Notes under the pieces: model-generated
The model's database searches: none
The model's input: only the letters and a program-made list of their open reading frames with translations
What the model was told of the DNA's origin: nothing
Position numbers and translations under genes: made by a program
Assembly (NCBI GenBank): GCA_964488865.1
Contig: CAZAWR010000039.1
Span: forward strand, 1 to 64,000
Direction: 5' to 3'
Length of the DNA: 64,000 nucleotides
Source of the DNA: MWCO01 sp964488865
Lineage (GTDB): Bacteria > Myxococcota_A > Polyangia > Polyangiales > Polyangiaceae
Shown here: one piece after another, positions 33,939 through 41,521 of the stretch
Layout of the letters: every line of letters begins with the position of its first letter
How positions within the stretch are numbered: the stretch's first letter is position 1

Positions 33939-34502
33939 CTACCCCGTCTTCCGGCGCAGTTGCACCAGGTTTTCCCCAGGATCATGCCGCGGCTTGACCA
34001 CCCCAGGCGTGTGATCCCCCCGCGCAATCTTGTCCTGCAACAACATCAGCCCGTCGAGCACCGCCTCCGGTCGAGGCGGACACCCAGGAATGTACACATC
34101 GACTGGCACCACCTTGTCGATCCCTGCCAGCGTCGCGTAGTTGTCGTAAAATCCACCGCACGACGCGCACGTCCCGAACGCGATCACCCACTTGGGCTCC
34201 GTCATCTGCTCGTACACGCGCTTCAAGATCGGCGCCTGCCGCTGGCTCACCGTCCCCACCACCCAGAGCACGTCGGCCTGCCGCGGCGTGAACCTCGGCG
34301 CCTCCGACCCGAATCGCGCAAGGTCGTACCGCGGACTCGCCGTCGACATGAACTCCATCGCACAACAAGCCGTGACGAAGGGGTACTGAAAGAGCGAATA
34401 CTTCCGCGCCCACGCCAGCAACTCGTTGAACTTCGTCGTCGCAAACCCCGACTCGCCCGCCTGGATGACCTGCGACGTCGTGGGCCTTGTCAGCTCTCCC
34501 AT
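33939..34502 (-). CDS. nuoB: NuoB, complex I N2-cluster subunit
   Basis: A 187-residue protein. The N2 [4Fe-4S] ligands are seen as TACCAMEFM, AFGTCASCGGFYDN and IPGCPPRPEAVLDGL. The invariant GTVSQRQAPILKRVYEQM is present. It passes electrons to quinone. It overlaps the start of nuoA by 13 bp. Confidence 0.97.
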   Translation of the reverse strand: MGELTRPTTSQVIQAGESGFATTKFNELLAWARKYSLFQYPFVTACCAMEFMSTASPRYDLARFGSEAPRFTPRQADVLWVVGTVSQRQAPILKRVYEQMTEPKWVIAFGTCASCGGFYDNYATLAGIDKVVPVDVYIPGCPPRPEAVLDGLMLLQDKIARGDHTPGVVKPRHDPGENLVQLRRKTG

Positions 34503-34870
34503 TCGAGCGCTCCTTTCCTCAGCTCGTACACCAAGCCAATGACGAGCATCGCAAGGAAAGCCGTCATCATGGCGAGCCCGGCGCCCCCCAGGGACTTGAA
34601 GTGAACCGCCCAGATGTAGAGGAACACCACCTCCACGTCGAACACCACGAACGAGATGGCCGTCAGGAAGAACTTCACGCTCATGCGCAAATGGCTGGCC
34701 CCGGGCGAAGGGTTGCCAGACTCGAACGGCATGCTCTTCTCGGGGGAAGGCTTCTTCGGTCCCAGATAGTGGCTGGCCAAGAAGAAGCCCACCACCACGA
34801 CGAACGCGATGCCGAGCATCAGCAAGAGCGGCGCGTAGGTCTCAACCATGAAGACACGCTCCTCGAACAA
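34490..34870 (-). CDS. nuoA: NuoA, complex I membrane subunit
   Basis: A 126-residue protein with three transmembrane helices (PLLLMLGIAFVVVVGFFLA, TAISFVVFDVEVVFLYIWAV, LAMMTAFLAMLVIGLVYELR). The family motif is YEsG-like in KSMPFESGNPSPG and VKFFLTAISFVVFDVEV. It is the first gene of the minus-strand operon and lies 55 bp from a promoter-like element. Confidence 0.95.
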   Translation of the reverse strand: MFEERVFMVETYAPLLLMLGIAFVVVVGFFLASHYLGPKKPSPEKSMPFESGNPSPGASHLRMSVKFFLTAISFVVFDVEVVFLYIWAVHFKSLGGAGLAMMTAFLAMLVIGLVYELRKGALEWES

Positions 34871-34924
34871 GAGATGAGCCCGTGATGTCGCGCCGAAGTG
34901 CGCGCAATCACAAGAACGATGGGT

Positions 34925-34953
34925 TACGTAGTCGGGGGCACGAACCCTGTCAA
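34925..34953 (-). promoter_or_regulatory. Putative nuo operon promoter
   Basis: On the minus strand, TTGACA (complement of 34948-34953) is exactly 17 nt from TACGTA (34925-34930), which ends 55 bp before the nuoA start. The -35 box is perfect and the -10 box is poor. The predicted transcript start gives a 5' leader of about 48 nt. Confidence 0.45.
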
Positions 34954-34962
34954 TTGGACAGG
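34946..34962. promoter_or_regulatory. Palindrome CCTGTC-N5-GACAGG over the -35 box
   Basis: A 6-bp inverted repeat with a 5-nt spacer overlaps the -35 box of the putative nuo promoter. It could be an operator for a dimeric regulator or a chance hairpin. No regulator is assigned. Confidence 0.35.
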
Positions 34963-35250
34963 ACCTGCCCCAGATCCGGAGTGAAGCTACGGGCTGACAG
35001 AGCTACCTCTGGATCTCGCTCCGCGAATGGCGAGGTGACCTGCCACCCTTGCGGTGGGCGGTGCGTGAGAGCGGCCCCGAGGGGCGCGAGGGGCGGGGGA
35101 AGGCTGGGATGGGGGCCTTAGGCGAGACAGCACGGGATTGTGGCTCAGCTTCCCCACAGACCCCGTATCTCGATACGAGAAGCGCCCAGGTGGAGGCACG
35201 ATTGGAGAGGCAACCCGCCCTGCAAATAAGTCGTCCCCGAGACCCCACGC

Positions 35251-36030
35251 CTACCAGCAATAACAGTCCATCTCCGCCGCCACCGAACACTGCCCCGTCG
35301 ACGTGTCCACGCACTGCGACTCCCCCCACGCACAGAGCGTGTCGCACGTCACCGATCCGTTGTTCCCATGCTCCCACACGCAATAGCTGCCTCGACACGT
35401 TCGCGGGTACGGGTCGCTCGAGCACGTGCTCCCACACGTCCCGCCGCACCCGTCCGAACCACAGGCGTCATGCGGGGCGCACCAAGGCGTGCAGCAAGGC
35501 TGGGTATTGCAACCCTCCGAACCCGCCGGCCTTCCGCCCCCGCAATGCGCATCCGGCGCCGTCTGCCCGTCCTCCCGCTCGCACCATACCTGGCGGCTCC
35601 GCGTCCCCCCGTCACACGACGCCGAGCAGGCCGACCACGCCGACGTCTTCCACGCAAACCCGTAGGCCACGCAGACCCCCGCCTCGCACTGCGCGGTTTC
35701 CGCGCATATCCCGCAGGACACGTCACGAAGCTGCCCGCATTCGTCCGTCGTCTGGAAAGGCCCGCACCCGCGCCCCGCGGTTTCGCACAACGCCTCGTCC
35801 GACGCAGGCCAGCACCCATCCACTGCCCCCCCGTCCGCCGACACGTCGCCCTGCTGCTGCGCGTCGCCTTGCTGCGACGCGTCGTTCTGGATATAGGAAG
35901 AGCCGCCATCCTGAGCGGTCGTTTGCACGTCTTCGAGGGAGAAGGCACACGACCCGCACAGCATCGCGCCCAGGCAGCATCCCACCACCGCCATGCGAGC
36001 CGCAGAACGCTGCCCTGACAGCCGACCCAT
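35251..36030 (-). CDS. Secreted Cys-rich protein with a thrombospondin type-1 domain
   Basis: A 259-residue protein started at the ATG of MGRLSGQRSA because a signal-like segment follows (MAVVGCCLGAMLCGSCAF). The longer frame adds 35 residues from the divergent region. A low-complexity Gln/Asp linker spans 37-65. The TSP1-type module at about 127-179 has WKTSAWSACSASCDGGTRSR and six Cys in the usual spacing to CNTQPC. It is followed by the CGSDGCGGTCGS motif and a Cys-rich tail. TSP1 domains bind glycans or proteins at cell surfaces. It is divergent from the HAD gene, with 103 bp between the two start codons. Confidence 0.75.
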   Translation of the reverse strand: MGRLSGQRSAARMAVVGCCLGAMLCGSCAFSLEDVQTTAQDGGSSYIQNDASQQGDAQQQGDVSADGGAVDGCWPASDEALCETAGRGCGPFQTTDECGQLRDVSCGICAETAQCEAGVCVAYGFAWKTSAWSACSASCDGGTRSRQVWCEREDGQTAPDAHCGGGRPAGSEGCNTQPCCTPWCAPHDACGSDGCGGTCGSTCSSDPYPRTCRGSYCVWEHGNNGSVTCDTLCAWGESQCVDTSTGQCSVAAEMDCYCW

Positions 36031-36133
36031 GCGTCGCAGGATAGCATCATCGCAGCGGACGAACGAGCACCGGTTGGTGATCCGTTGCTGCTGTTGTAGA
36101 CCTTCGGGGCACTTCGAGCCGAGGAGTCCCGTC

Positions 36134-36781
36134 ATGAATCATGCGCCCCGCGCCAACCCGATCGTCACGTTCGACCTCGGCAACGTGCTCGTGCGTCTGT
36201 GCCCGACCACGCAGGCCGCGGCCGAGCGCGCAGGAGTCCCGTGGCGCCCCCCCACCCATTCCGAACGGCCCGACGAGGTCGCCCGCCTGCTGTTCGTATG
36301 GCAGCTCGGCCAACTCACCGACGATGCCCTGTTCGAAGCCTGGGCCCACGCGCTGGGCGGACGGTTCGACCCGTCCGAGGCGCGCCGGATCTCCGAGTCC
36401 TGGCTGCTCGGAGAGTTCGACGGGGTCGCCGAGCTCATCGGCCAGCTGAGGGACCGCGGGGTCCGCCTCGGCTGTCTGTCCAACACCTGCAACCATCACT
36501 GGCAGTGGATGCTCGACCACCCGGACACTTTTCCTTCCCTGTCGATGCTCGAGGAGCGGCACGCCAGCCACCTGCTCGGCCACATGAAGCCCGACCCCTC
36601 GATCTTCGAACTCTACGAGCAGGCCGTCGCTTGCCGCGCACCCGAGATCGTCTACTTCGACGACGCTGCCGAGAACGTGGCTTCCGCCCTCGAACGGGGT
36701 TGGCAGGCATTCCAGGTGGTCGCGGATGAACCCCCGGCCTCGCAAATCGCGCGCGCCTTGGACCGCTTGGGTCTCCTCTGA
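36134..36781 (+). CDS. HAD-superfamily hydrolase
   Basis: A 215-residue protein. The ATG of MNHAPRANPIVTFDLG is taken as start. HAD motif I is FDLGNVLVRL, motif II lies near GVRLGCLSNTCNHHW, the Lys is in HLLGHMKPDPSIFEL, and the Asp pair is EIVYFDDAAENV. The YihX/epoxide-hydrolase-N-like subset has this cap arrangement (helical, between motif I and II). The substrate is unknown, likely a small phosphorylated or halogenated metabolite. It is followed by pncA with 85 bp between stop and start. Confidence 0.85.
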   Translation: MNHAPRANPIVTFDLGNVLVRLCPTTQAAAERAGVPWRPPTHSERPDEVARLLFVWQLGQLTDDALFEAWAHALGGRFDPSEARRISESWLLGEFDGVAELIGQLRDRGVRLGCLSNTCNHHWQWMLDHPDTFPSLSMLEERHASHLLGHMKPDPSIFELYEQAVACRAPEIVYFDDAAENVASALERGWQAFQVVADEPPASQIARALDRLGLL

Positions 36782-36866
36782 ACCGTGCCGCGCATGCCCA
36801 CAAATACGCTTGTCAACGAGAACCGTGAGAGGCATGCGTGCTAGCATCCGGTCCCAGGAGGAAAGA

Positions 36867-37433
36867 ATGCCCCGTTCCTTCGGCTCAGCCGACGCCCTGC
36901 TGCTGGTAGACGTTCAATCGGACTTCTGCCCCGGCGGCTCCCTTCCCATTCCCGAAGGCGACGCCGTGGTGCCTGTGCTCAACCGTTGGATCGAAGCTGC
37001 CCTCGCCTCCGACGTTCCGGTGTACGCCTCGCGGGACTGGCACCCCCCGCAGCACGTGTCCTTCGCGCCGCGTGGCGGCCCCTGGCCTGTTCACTGCGTC
37101 CGCGACACCCAAGGAGCGGCCTTTCACCCGGACCTCACCCTGCCCGACCGCGCCATCGTCATCAGCAAGGCCGAGGCTGACGACCGCGATGCCTACTCCG
37201 CGTTCGACGGGACCGGACTTGCCCAGCGCCTGCGCGATGCCAGGATCCACTGCCTGTGGGTGGGAGGGCTGGCGGAGGACGTTTGCGTCATGGCGACCGT
37301 TCTCGACGCGCTCCGGGAGGGCTTCGAGGTCCGATTGATCGAAGGCGGCATGCGACCGGTGACCGAAAAGGGGGGGCGCGAAGCCCGCGAGCAGATGCTT
37401 CAGGCTGGTGCCCAACCAGGATCGCTGGCCTGA
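36867..37433 (+). CDS. pncA: Nicotinamidase/pyrazinamidase-type amidase
   Basis: A 188-residue protein with an excellent ribosome site (AGGAGGAAAG). Start ATG at MPRSFGSADALLLVDVQ; the frame extends upstream into the end of the HAD gene. The catalytic triad is visible: Asp in LVDVQSDFCPGGSL, Lys in AIVISKAEADD, Cys in LAEDVCVMATVLDAL. The metal-binding motif is SRDWHPPQHVSF. It hydrolyses nicotinamide to nicotinate for NAD salvage. The stop is 1 bp before the galT GTG. Confidence 0.9.
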   Translation: MPRSFGSADALLLVDVQSDFCPGGSLPIPEGDAVVPVLNRWIEAALASDVPVYASRDWHPPQHVSFAPRGGPWPVHCVRDTQGAAFHPDLTLPDRAIVISKAEADDRDAYSAFDGTGLAQRLRDARIHCLWVGGLAEDVCVMATVLDALREGFEVRLIEGGMRPVTEKGGREAREQMLQAGAQPGSLA

Positions 37434-37434
37434 C

Positions 37435-38472
37435 GTGTCCGAGTTTCGAAGAGATCCGCTGAACGGCGGCTGGGTCATCATCGCCACCGAGCGCGGCAAG
37501 CGCCCGTCCGACTTCGGCTCCGTTCGCAACGAACGAGCCTCCGGGCCCTGCGTGTTCTGCAACGGCCATGAGTGGGAAACCCCCCCCGAAGTCCTGGCCT
37601 ATCGCTCCCCGGACTCCGCCCCCGACGAACCCGGGTGGTCCGTGCGCGTCGTGCCCAACAAGTACGCCGCCGTCGGAGCCAACGCGCGCCTCGACCGCGA
37701 CGGTGAGGGCCTCTTCGACCGAATGACCGGCATCGGCATGCACGAGGTCGTCATCGAAACCCCGGACCATGACGCGCACATGTGCGACCTGTCCGTGGAC
37801 CACATCGCCAGCGTGCTCGCTGCCTACCAGGACCGCGCCCGCGCCATGATGGCCGACGTCCGCATCGAGTACGTCCAGATCTTCAAGAACTGGGGTTCCG
37901 TCGCAGGCGCATCCCAGGAGCACAGCCACGCCCAGATCATCGGCCTGCCCATCGTCCCGCGTTTCGTCAACGAGCAGATCCAGTGCGCACAGGCCCATCG
38001 AACCGCCACCGGACGCTGCCTGCTCTGCGACATCGCTCGCGAAGAGCTCGCCCGCAAGGACCGCATCGTCAAGGCCACGTCCGAGTTCGTGGCCATGGCG
38101 CCCTACGCCTCACGGTTTCCCTTCGAGATCCACATCTACCCGCGACGGCACGAGTCGGACTTCATCGATGCGTCGGAAGAGCTGCTGGTCTCCATGGCAA
38201 GGATGCTCAAGGAGATCCTGTTCGGGCTTCGGATCGCGCTGATCGACCCGCCCTTCAACTTCATGATCCAGACGCGGCCCCGCGTGGCGCCCGGCGGCCG
38301 GTGGTCACGCCCCGACGAGTTTCACTGGCACCTGGAGATCATTCCCCGCTTGACCCAGGTCGCGGGGTTCGAGTGGGGCACGGGCTTCTACATCAATCCC
38401 ACGCCCCCGGAGCGGGCAGCCCAGTTCCTCCGGGACGTCCTGCTCCCGGCCCACTTGGTCGACAACCTGTGA
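37435..38472 (+). CDS. galT: Galactose-1-phosphate uridylyltransferase
   Basis: A 345-residue protein. The GTG start of VSEFRRDPLNGGWVIIATER is preferred because it follows the pncA stop and gives the usual N-terminus; a GTG 27 bp upstream overlaps pncA. The catalytic HxHxQ motif is GASQEHSHAQIIGLPI. Zinc ligands appear in CVFCNGHEW and CLLCDIARE, with a later HIYPRRHESDF. It belongs to the HIT superfamily and transfers UMP between UDP-glucose and galactose-1-phosphate in the Leloir route. No galK or galE is adjacent, so another UDP-sugar role is possible. It converges on yggX with a 3-bp gap. Confidence 0.88.
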   Translation: MSEFRRDPLNGGWVIIATERGKRPSDFGSVRNERASGPCVFCNGHEWETPPEVLAYRSPDSAPDEPGWSVRVVPNKYAAVGANARLDRDGEGLFDRMTGIGMHEVVIETPDHDAHMCDLSVDHIASVLAAYQDRARAMMADVRIEYVQIFKNWGSVAGASQEHSHAQIIGLPIVPRFVNEQIQCAQAHRTATGRCLLCDIAREELARKDRIVKATSEFVAMAPYASRFPFEIHIYPRRHESDFIDASEELLVSMARMLKEILFGLRIALIDPPFNFMIQTRPRVAPGGRWSRPDEFHWHLEIIPRLTQVAGFEWGTGFYINPTPPERAAQFLRDVLLPAHLVDNL

Positions 38473-38475
38473 CCG

Positions 38476-38742
38476 TCACTCCTTCGGCGGCGTCCAGGCC
38501 GTGGCCACGACATCCCCGGCCTCGAAACCGAAGAACACCGCCGTCTGGTCGAGCATGAACCGCTGCCCTTCCTTGCTCGCGAGGTCCACCCGGTACGTGT
38601 TGATGATGCGCACCGACTCCTGCAGCCACATGTCCCACGCTTCCTTCGAGACCTCCTCGTAGATCTTCTGGCCCAGCGCGTTCCGGTAGGGGGGCTTGGG
38701 CAGACCTGGCAGCGTTTTCCCCAGCTTGCGGCAATTGACCAT
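38476..38742 (-). CDS. yggX: YggX-type Fe(II)-trafficking / oxidative-damage protection protein
   Basis: An 88-residue protein, the usual size. Start MVNCRKLGKTLPGLPKPPYR (MVNC with Cys4 is the family opening), with the frame continuing another 17 residues upstream. The rest (IYEEVSKEAWDMWLQESVRI and GQRFMLDQTAVFFGF) is highly characteristic. It protects Fe-S proteins from oxidative damage. Gene order with rnhA upstream (105-bp gap) may be by chance. Confidence 0.92.
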   Translation of the reverse strand: MVNCRKLGKTLPGLPKPPYRNALGQKIYEEVSKEAWDMWLQESVRIINTYRVDLASKEGQRFMLDQTAVFFGFEAGDVVATAWTPPKE

Positions 38743-38847
38743 CCGATCGCTCACGTCGACCTCCTGTTTTCCTTCGTTCTGTTCCACCCCCACCGGGCGT
38801 GGAACAGCAACTTGGTTCGATCGCGACCCGACGTAAAGGGTCGATCC

Positions 38848-39321
38848 TCACGTCACCTCGTATCCCGCATCCGTCTCCGTAGGCCGCGACTCGGCTGCCG
38901 TCCGCGCCAGCACGTCGCAACGCTCGTTCTCCGCGTGCCCCGCGTGCCCCTTCACCCACTTCCAGTCCACCGCGTGACGACCCGCTAGCTCGTCGAGCTG
39001 ACGCCACAGATCCGCGTTCTTCACCGGCGCCTTCGCCGACGTTCGCCATCCGTTCCGCTTCCAGCCCTTGATCCACTGCGTAATGCCTTGCCGCAGATAC
39101 TCCGAATCCGACGTCACCGTCACGTCGCACGGCTGCTTCAACGCCTGCAGACCCACGATCGCGGCGAGCAACTCCATCCGGTTGTTCGTCGTGCGGCGGA
39201 ACCCACAGGCCAGCTCCTTGCGAACGTCCCCGTACAGCAGCACGACGCCGTACCCGCCGGGACCTGGGTTGCCCAGACACGACCCGTCCGAGAAGATTTG
39301 CACGCTCTTGCGGTCGCTCAT
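38848..39321 (-). CDS. rnhA: Ribonuclease HI
   Basis: A 157-residue protein. The start at MSDRKSVQIFSDGSCLG is supported by the family's compact N-terminus; the long upstream frame is antisense to the next gene. Catalytic residues: Asp in FSDGSCLGNPGPGGYG, Glu in NNRMELLAAIVGLQAL, Asp in VTSDSEYLRQGITQW, and the C-terminal His/Asp in VKGHAGHAENERCDVLA. It removes RNA from RNA-DNA hybrids. Confidence 0.95.
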   Translation of the reverse strand: MSDRKSVQIFSDGSCLGNPGPGGYGVVLLYGDVRKELACGFRRTTNNRMELLAAIVGLQALKQPCDVTVTSDSEYLRQGITQWIKGWKRNGWRTSAKAPVKNADLWRQLDELAGRHAVDWKWVKGHAGHAENERCDVLARTAAESRPTETDAGYEVT

Positions 39322-39414
39322 GACGCGGCTTGTAGCGCTTGCGACGCGAATGGGAAATGGACAATGCCCGCCGGACTTGCGGCCGGGGCCGGCACGGGTG
39401 CACGGTGCTGACCC

Positions 39415-40749
39415 ATGCACGTCCGCCTCATCGCCCCGCGGGGCGAGGACTCCACGCCCGTCAAGCCCCTCTGGGCCGCCGTGCTTGCCGCCCACACCCC
39501 AGAAGACGTCGAGCTCTCCTTCCTGGACGGCTCCATCCAAGCCGTCGACCTCGATCCCCCGTCTCCCGTCCCCGACCTCGTCGGCATCAGCGTCAACACG
39601 AAGACCGCGGCAGAAGCCTACCGTGTCGCCGATGCCTACCGGCGGAGCGGATCGCTCGTCGTGCTCGGCGGCGTCCATGCCTCCCTCGTCCCCCACGAAG
39701 CCGCCTGCCATGCCGACGCCATCGTCATCGGGGAAGGCGAGGGGCTCTGGACCGAGGTCGTCCGGGACGCCCGCTCCCGAAGCCTGCGTCCCATCTACCG
39801 TCGCGAAGGCTGGATCGACCTGGCGGGGTTGCCCTTGCCCCGGCGCGATCTGTTCCGATCCCCCAAGTACGTCCCCTTCGACGTCGTCCAGACCGCGCGC
39901 GGTTGCCCCTTCCCATGCGAGTTCTGCAGCGTGTCCGTGTACCACGGGCGCCACTTCCGGTTCCGCCCCGTGCGCGAGGTGATGCAGGAGCTCGAGCAGG
40001 TCTCCCGGCGCGTCCTGATCGGCGACGACAACGTGATGGTCCACACGTCGCGAGGCCGGGAGCTGCTACGCGCCATGGTCCCCCTTCGAAAACACTGGGT
40101 CGGACAATGCTCCCTCGCCGCGCTGCACCGGCCAGACAACGTGGACCTCCTCGCCAAGTCCGGGTGCAAGGCCTTGTTCATCGGCTTCGAGTCCGTCAAC
40201 CGAGACGCCACCCGCGCCACCGGCAAGCAGCAGAACGACCCACGCCGCTACTACGAGGTCGTGCGGCGCCTCGCGGACGCAGGCATCGCCGTGTGGGGCA
40301 GCTTCGTGTTCGGGCTCGACGGCGACGACATCGATTCGCTCACCCGGACCGTTGACTTCTGCATCGATGCCAAGCTGACCGTGGCCTTGTTCGCGTTGCT
40401 CACTCCGTACCCCGGAACGCGTCTGTATGACCGCTTGCTGCAGGAAGGTCGTCTCGTCTCGCCGACGTGGTGGCTCGACCCCGGTCACGAGAAGCTCTCC
40501 CCGTTTTTCGAACCGCGTCACATGTCCCGCTCCACCCTGCGCGACGCGTGGGTGCACGCCTGGCTGCGCATGTACTCGCTGCCCTCGATCGCGCGGCGTT
40601 ACGACCCGGGACGCGATCACACCTGGGTGCAAAACCTGGCCTACTGGCCGCTGAACCTCACCATGCGCGAGCTGGCCCGACGCAAGATCGCAGGGGGAAA
40701 GATCGCCTGGCGGGACGACCGACGGTTCGACATGCCGCTGGGGTTCTGA
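39415..40749 (+). CDS. Cobalamin-binding-type radical SAM protein (paralogue 1)
   Basis: A 444-residue protein. Residues 1-130 form a B12-binding-like Rossmann domain (DLVGISVNTKTAAEAYRVAD, VVLGGVHASLVPHEAACHAD). It lacks a plain DxHxxG motif. The radical SAM motif is GCPFPCEFCSVSV. Further strings are FIGFESVNRDATRA, GSFVFGLDGDDI and LTPYPGTRLYDRLLQEGR, as in the HpnP/HpnJ-type class B set with a DUF4070-like end. The substrate is unknown. It shares layout with the genes at 41522 and 42921. The opposite-strand remnant at 40757 is 7 bp downstream. Confidence 0.85.
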   Translation: MHVRLIAPRGEDSTPVKPLWAAVLAAHTPEDVELSFLDGSIQAVDLDPPSPVPDLVGISVNTKTAAEAYRVADAYRRSGSLVVLGGVHASLVPHEAACHADAIVIGEGEGLWTEVVRDARSRSLRPIYRREGWIDLAGLPLPRRDLFRSPKYVPFDVVQTARGCPFPCEFCSVSVYHGRHFRFRPVREVMQELEQVSRRVLIGDDNVMVHTSRGRELLRAMVPLRKHWVGQCSLAALHRPDNVDLLAKSGCKALFIGFESVNRDATRATGKQQNDPRRYYEVVRRLADAGIAVWGSFVFGLDGDDIDSLTRTVDFCIDAKLTVALFALLTPYPGTRLYDRLLQEGRLVSPTWWLDPGHEKLSPFFEPRHMSRSTLRDAWVHAWLRMYSLPSIARRYDPGRDHTWVQNLAYWPLNLTMRELARRKIAGGKIAWRDDRRFDMPLGF

Positions 40750-40756
40750 ACCGGAG

Positions 40757-40950
40757 CTACCTTGCGATCCTGGTCAGGCTCACGCCCGTCTCCGAATCGC
40801 TGCCGTAGTACACATACGCATCGTCGACCCCCACACCCGTGATTTGGCTGACCCCGTCGCGAAGAACCTGACCGTAGTTGCTTCCCAAGCCAGCTCGCAG
40901 CAACGAGGGCTCTGATGTCCAGTAGACGCTCGCGGACCCGATGGCGATCC
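40757..40950 (-). pseudogene. C-terminal fragment of a beta-propeller-like surface protein
   Basis: About 60 codons read IAIGSASVYWTSEPSLLRAG, QVLRDGVSQITGVGVDD and AYVYYGSDSETGVSLTRIAR before a stop. Repeats of the SVYW/AYVYYG kind with V-x-G-V are typical of repeat-bearing secreted myxobacterial proteins. The upstream part of the frame is non-coding, so only the end of the gene survives. Confidence 0.5.
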
Positions 40951-41284
40951 TCGTGCACGGGAGCGTTTTGTGCACAAGGACCTCTCTGGTCGTACCGTGA
41001 AGCACAGGGTGTTCCATGTGCCGGCGTGCGTGGAGGGAAGGGGTTTGGCAGAAAATCTCCTTGTTTCGATCGTGCTGCGAGCCGGCGCCGTGTCCTGGCG
41101 GGTCACGGTGGGATCCCGGGAGCCCCACTGCCCGAGGCGGTCCCAGAACCCGGAGAACCACAGAAGGCGCAGAGGGCACAGAAGGGGGTCGGGGTTGGTG
41201 CGGAGGTAGGCGGCGAGGGAGACGCCTGGGTCGTTACACCAAGTGCGCCACTGCCCGCTACAGCTTCGCCGACGAAGGGACGCC

Positions 41285-41332
41285 GCACCGCCGAGTCCAG
41301 CATTGTGCGCGGCACCGCCGCGCCCAAGGTCG
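41285..41332 (+). repeat. 48-bp direct repeat, copy 1
   Basis: Begins GCACCGCCGAGTCCAGC and ends GCCCAAGGTCG. Identical by eye to copy 2 at 41413-41460, 128 bp apart. Confidence 0.9.
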
Positions 41333-41412
41333 GCTCCGATCCCCGACGGTCACAATGCGGCACCGGCGCGCCGGAGTCCGGGTCGGTACAAATCCGCCGA
41401 CGTGGCGACTCG

Positions 41413-41460
41413 GCACCGCCGAGTCCAGCATTGTGCGCGGCACCGCCGCGCCCAAGGTCG
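41413..41460 (+). repeat. 48-bp direct repeat, copy 2
   Basis: Identical to copy 1. It is followed by a GGTCGATA-type short repeat that recurs 43 bp later near the stop of the next gene. Confidence 0.9.
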
Positions 41461-41521
41461 ATATCAAGCGCGCACCCGATCGCTACCGCTGCGCCCTAGG
41501 TCGATACCAAGCGCGCATCCG

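Larger units (their letters stand above)
34871..35250. other. Intergenic region upstream of nuoA
   Basis: No gene is recognised. It contains the promoter-like element and palindrome described below, and then G-rich, low-information sequence near 35040-35130. A converging gene (35251-36030) ends on the far side, so this region also presumably holds a terminator, though none stands out. Confidence 0.6.
40750..41521. other. Decayed, repeat-bearing intergenic region
   Basis: Nearly 800 bp without an intact gene. From left to right it contains a 3' fragment of a surface-type gene on the minus strand (40757-40950), a 9-bp tandem (CAGAAGGCG, CAGAGGGCA, CAGAAGGGG) at 41161-41187, and two copies of a 48-bp direct repeat at 41285 and 41413. 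A shorter pair (GGTCGATATCAAGCGCGCA and GGTCGATACCAAGCGCGCA) lies near 41456 and 41499. It appears to be a graveyard of repeats and gene pieces. Confidence 0.75.

Noticed and set aside
34871..35250. tRNA or small RNA gene
   Set aside because: No cloverleaf or CCA end was found; only a short palindrome and a G-rich tract are present.
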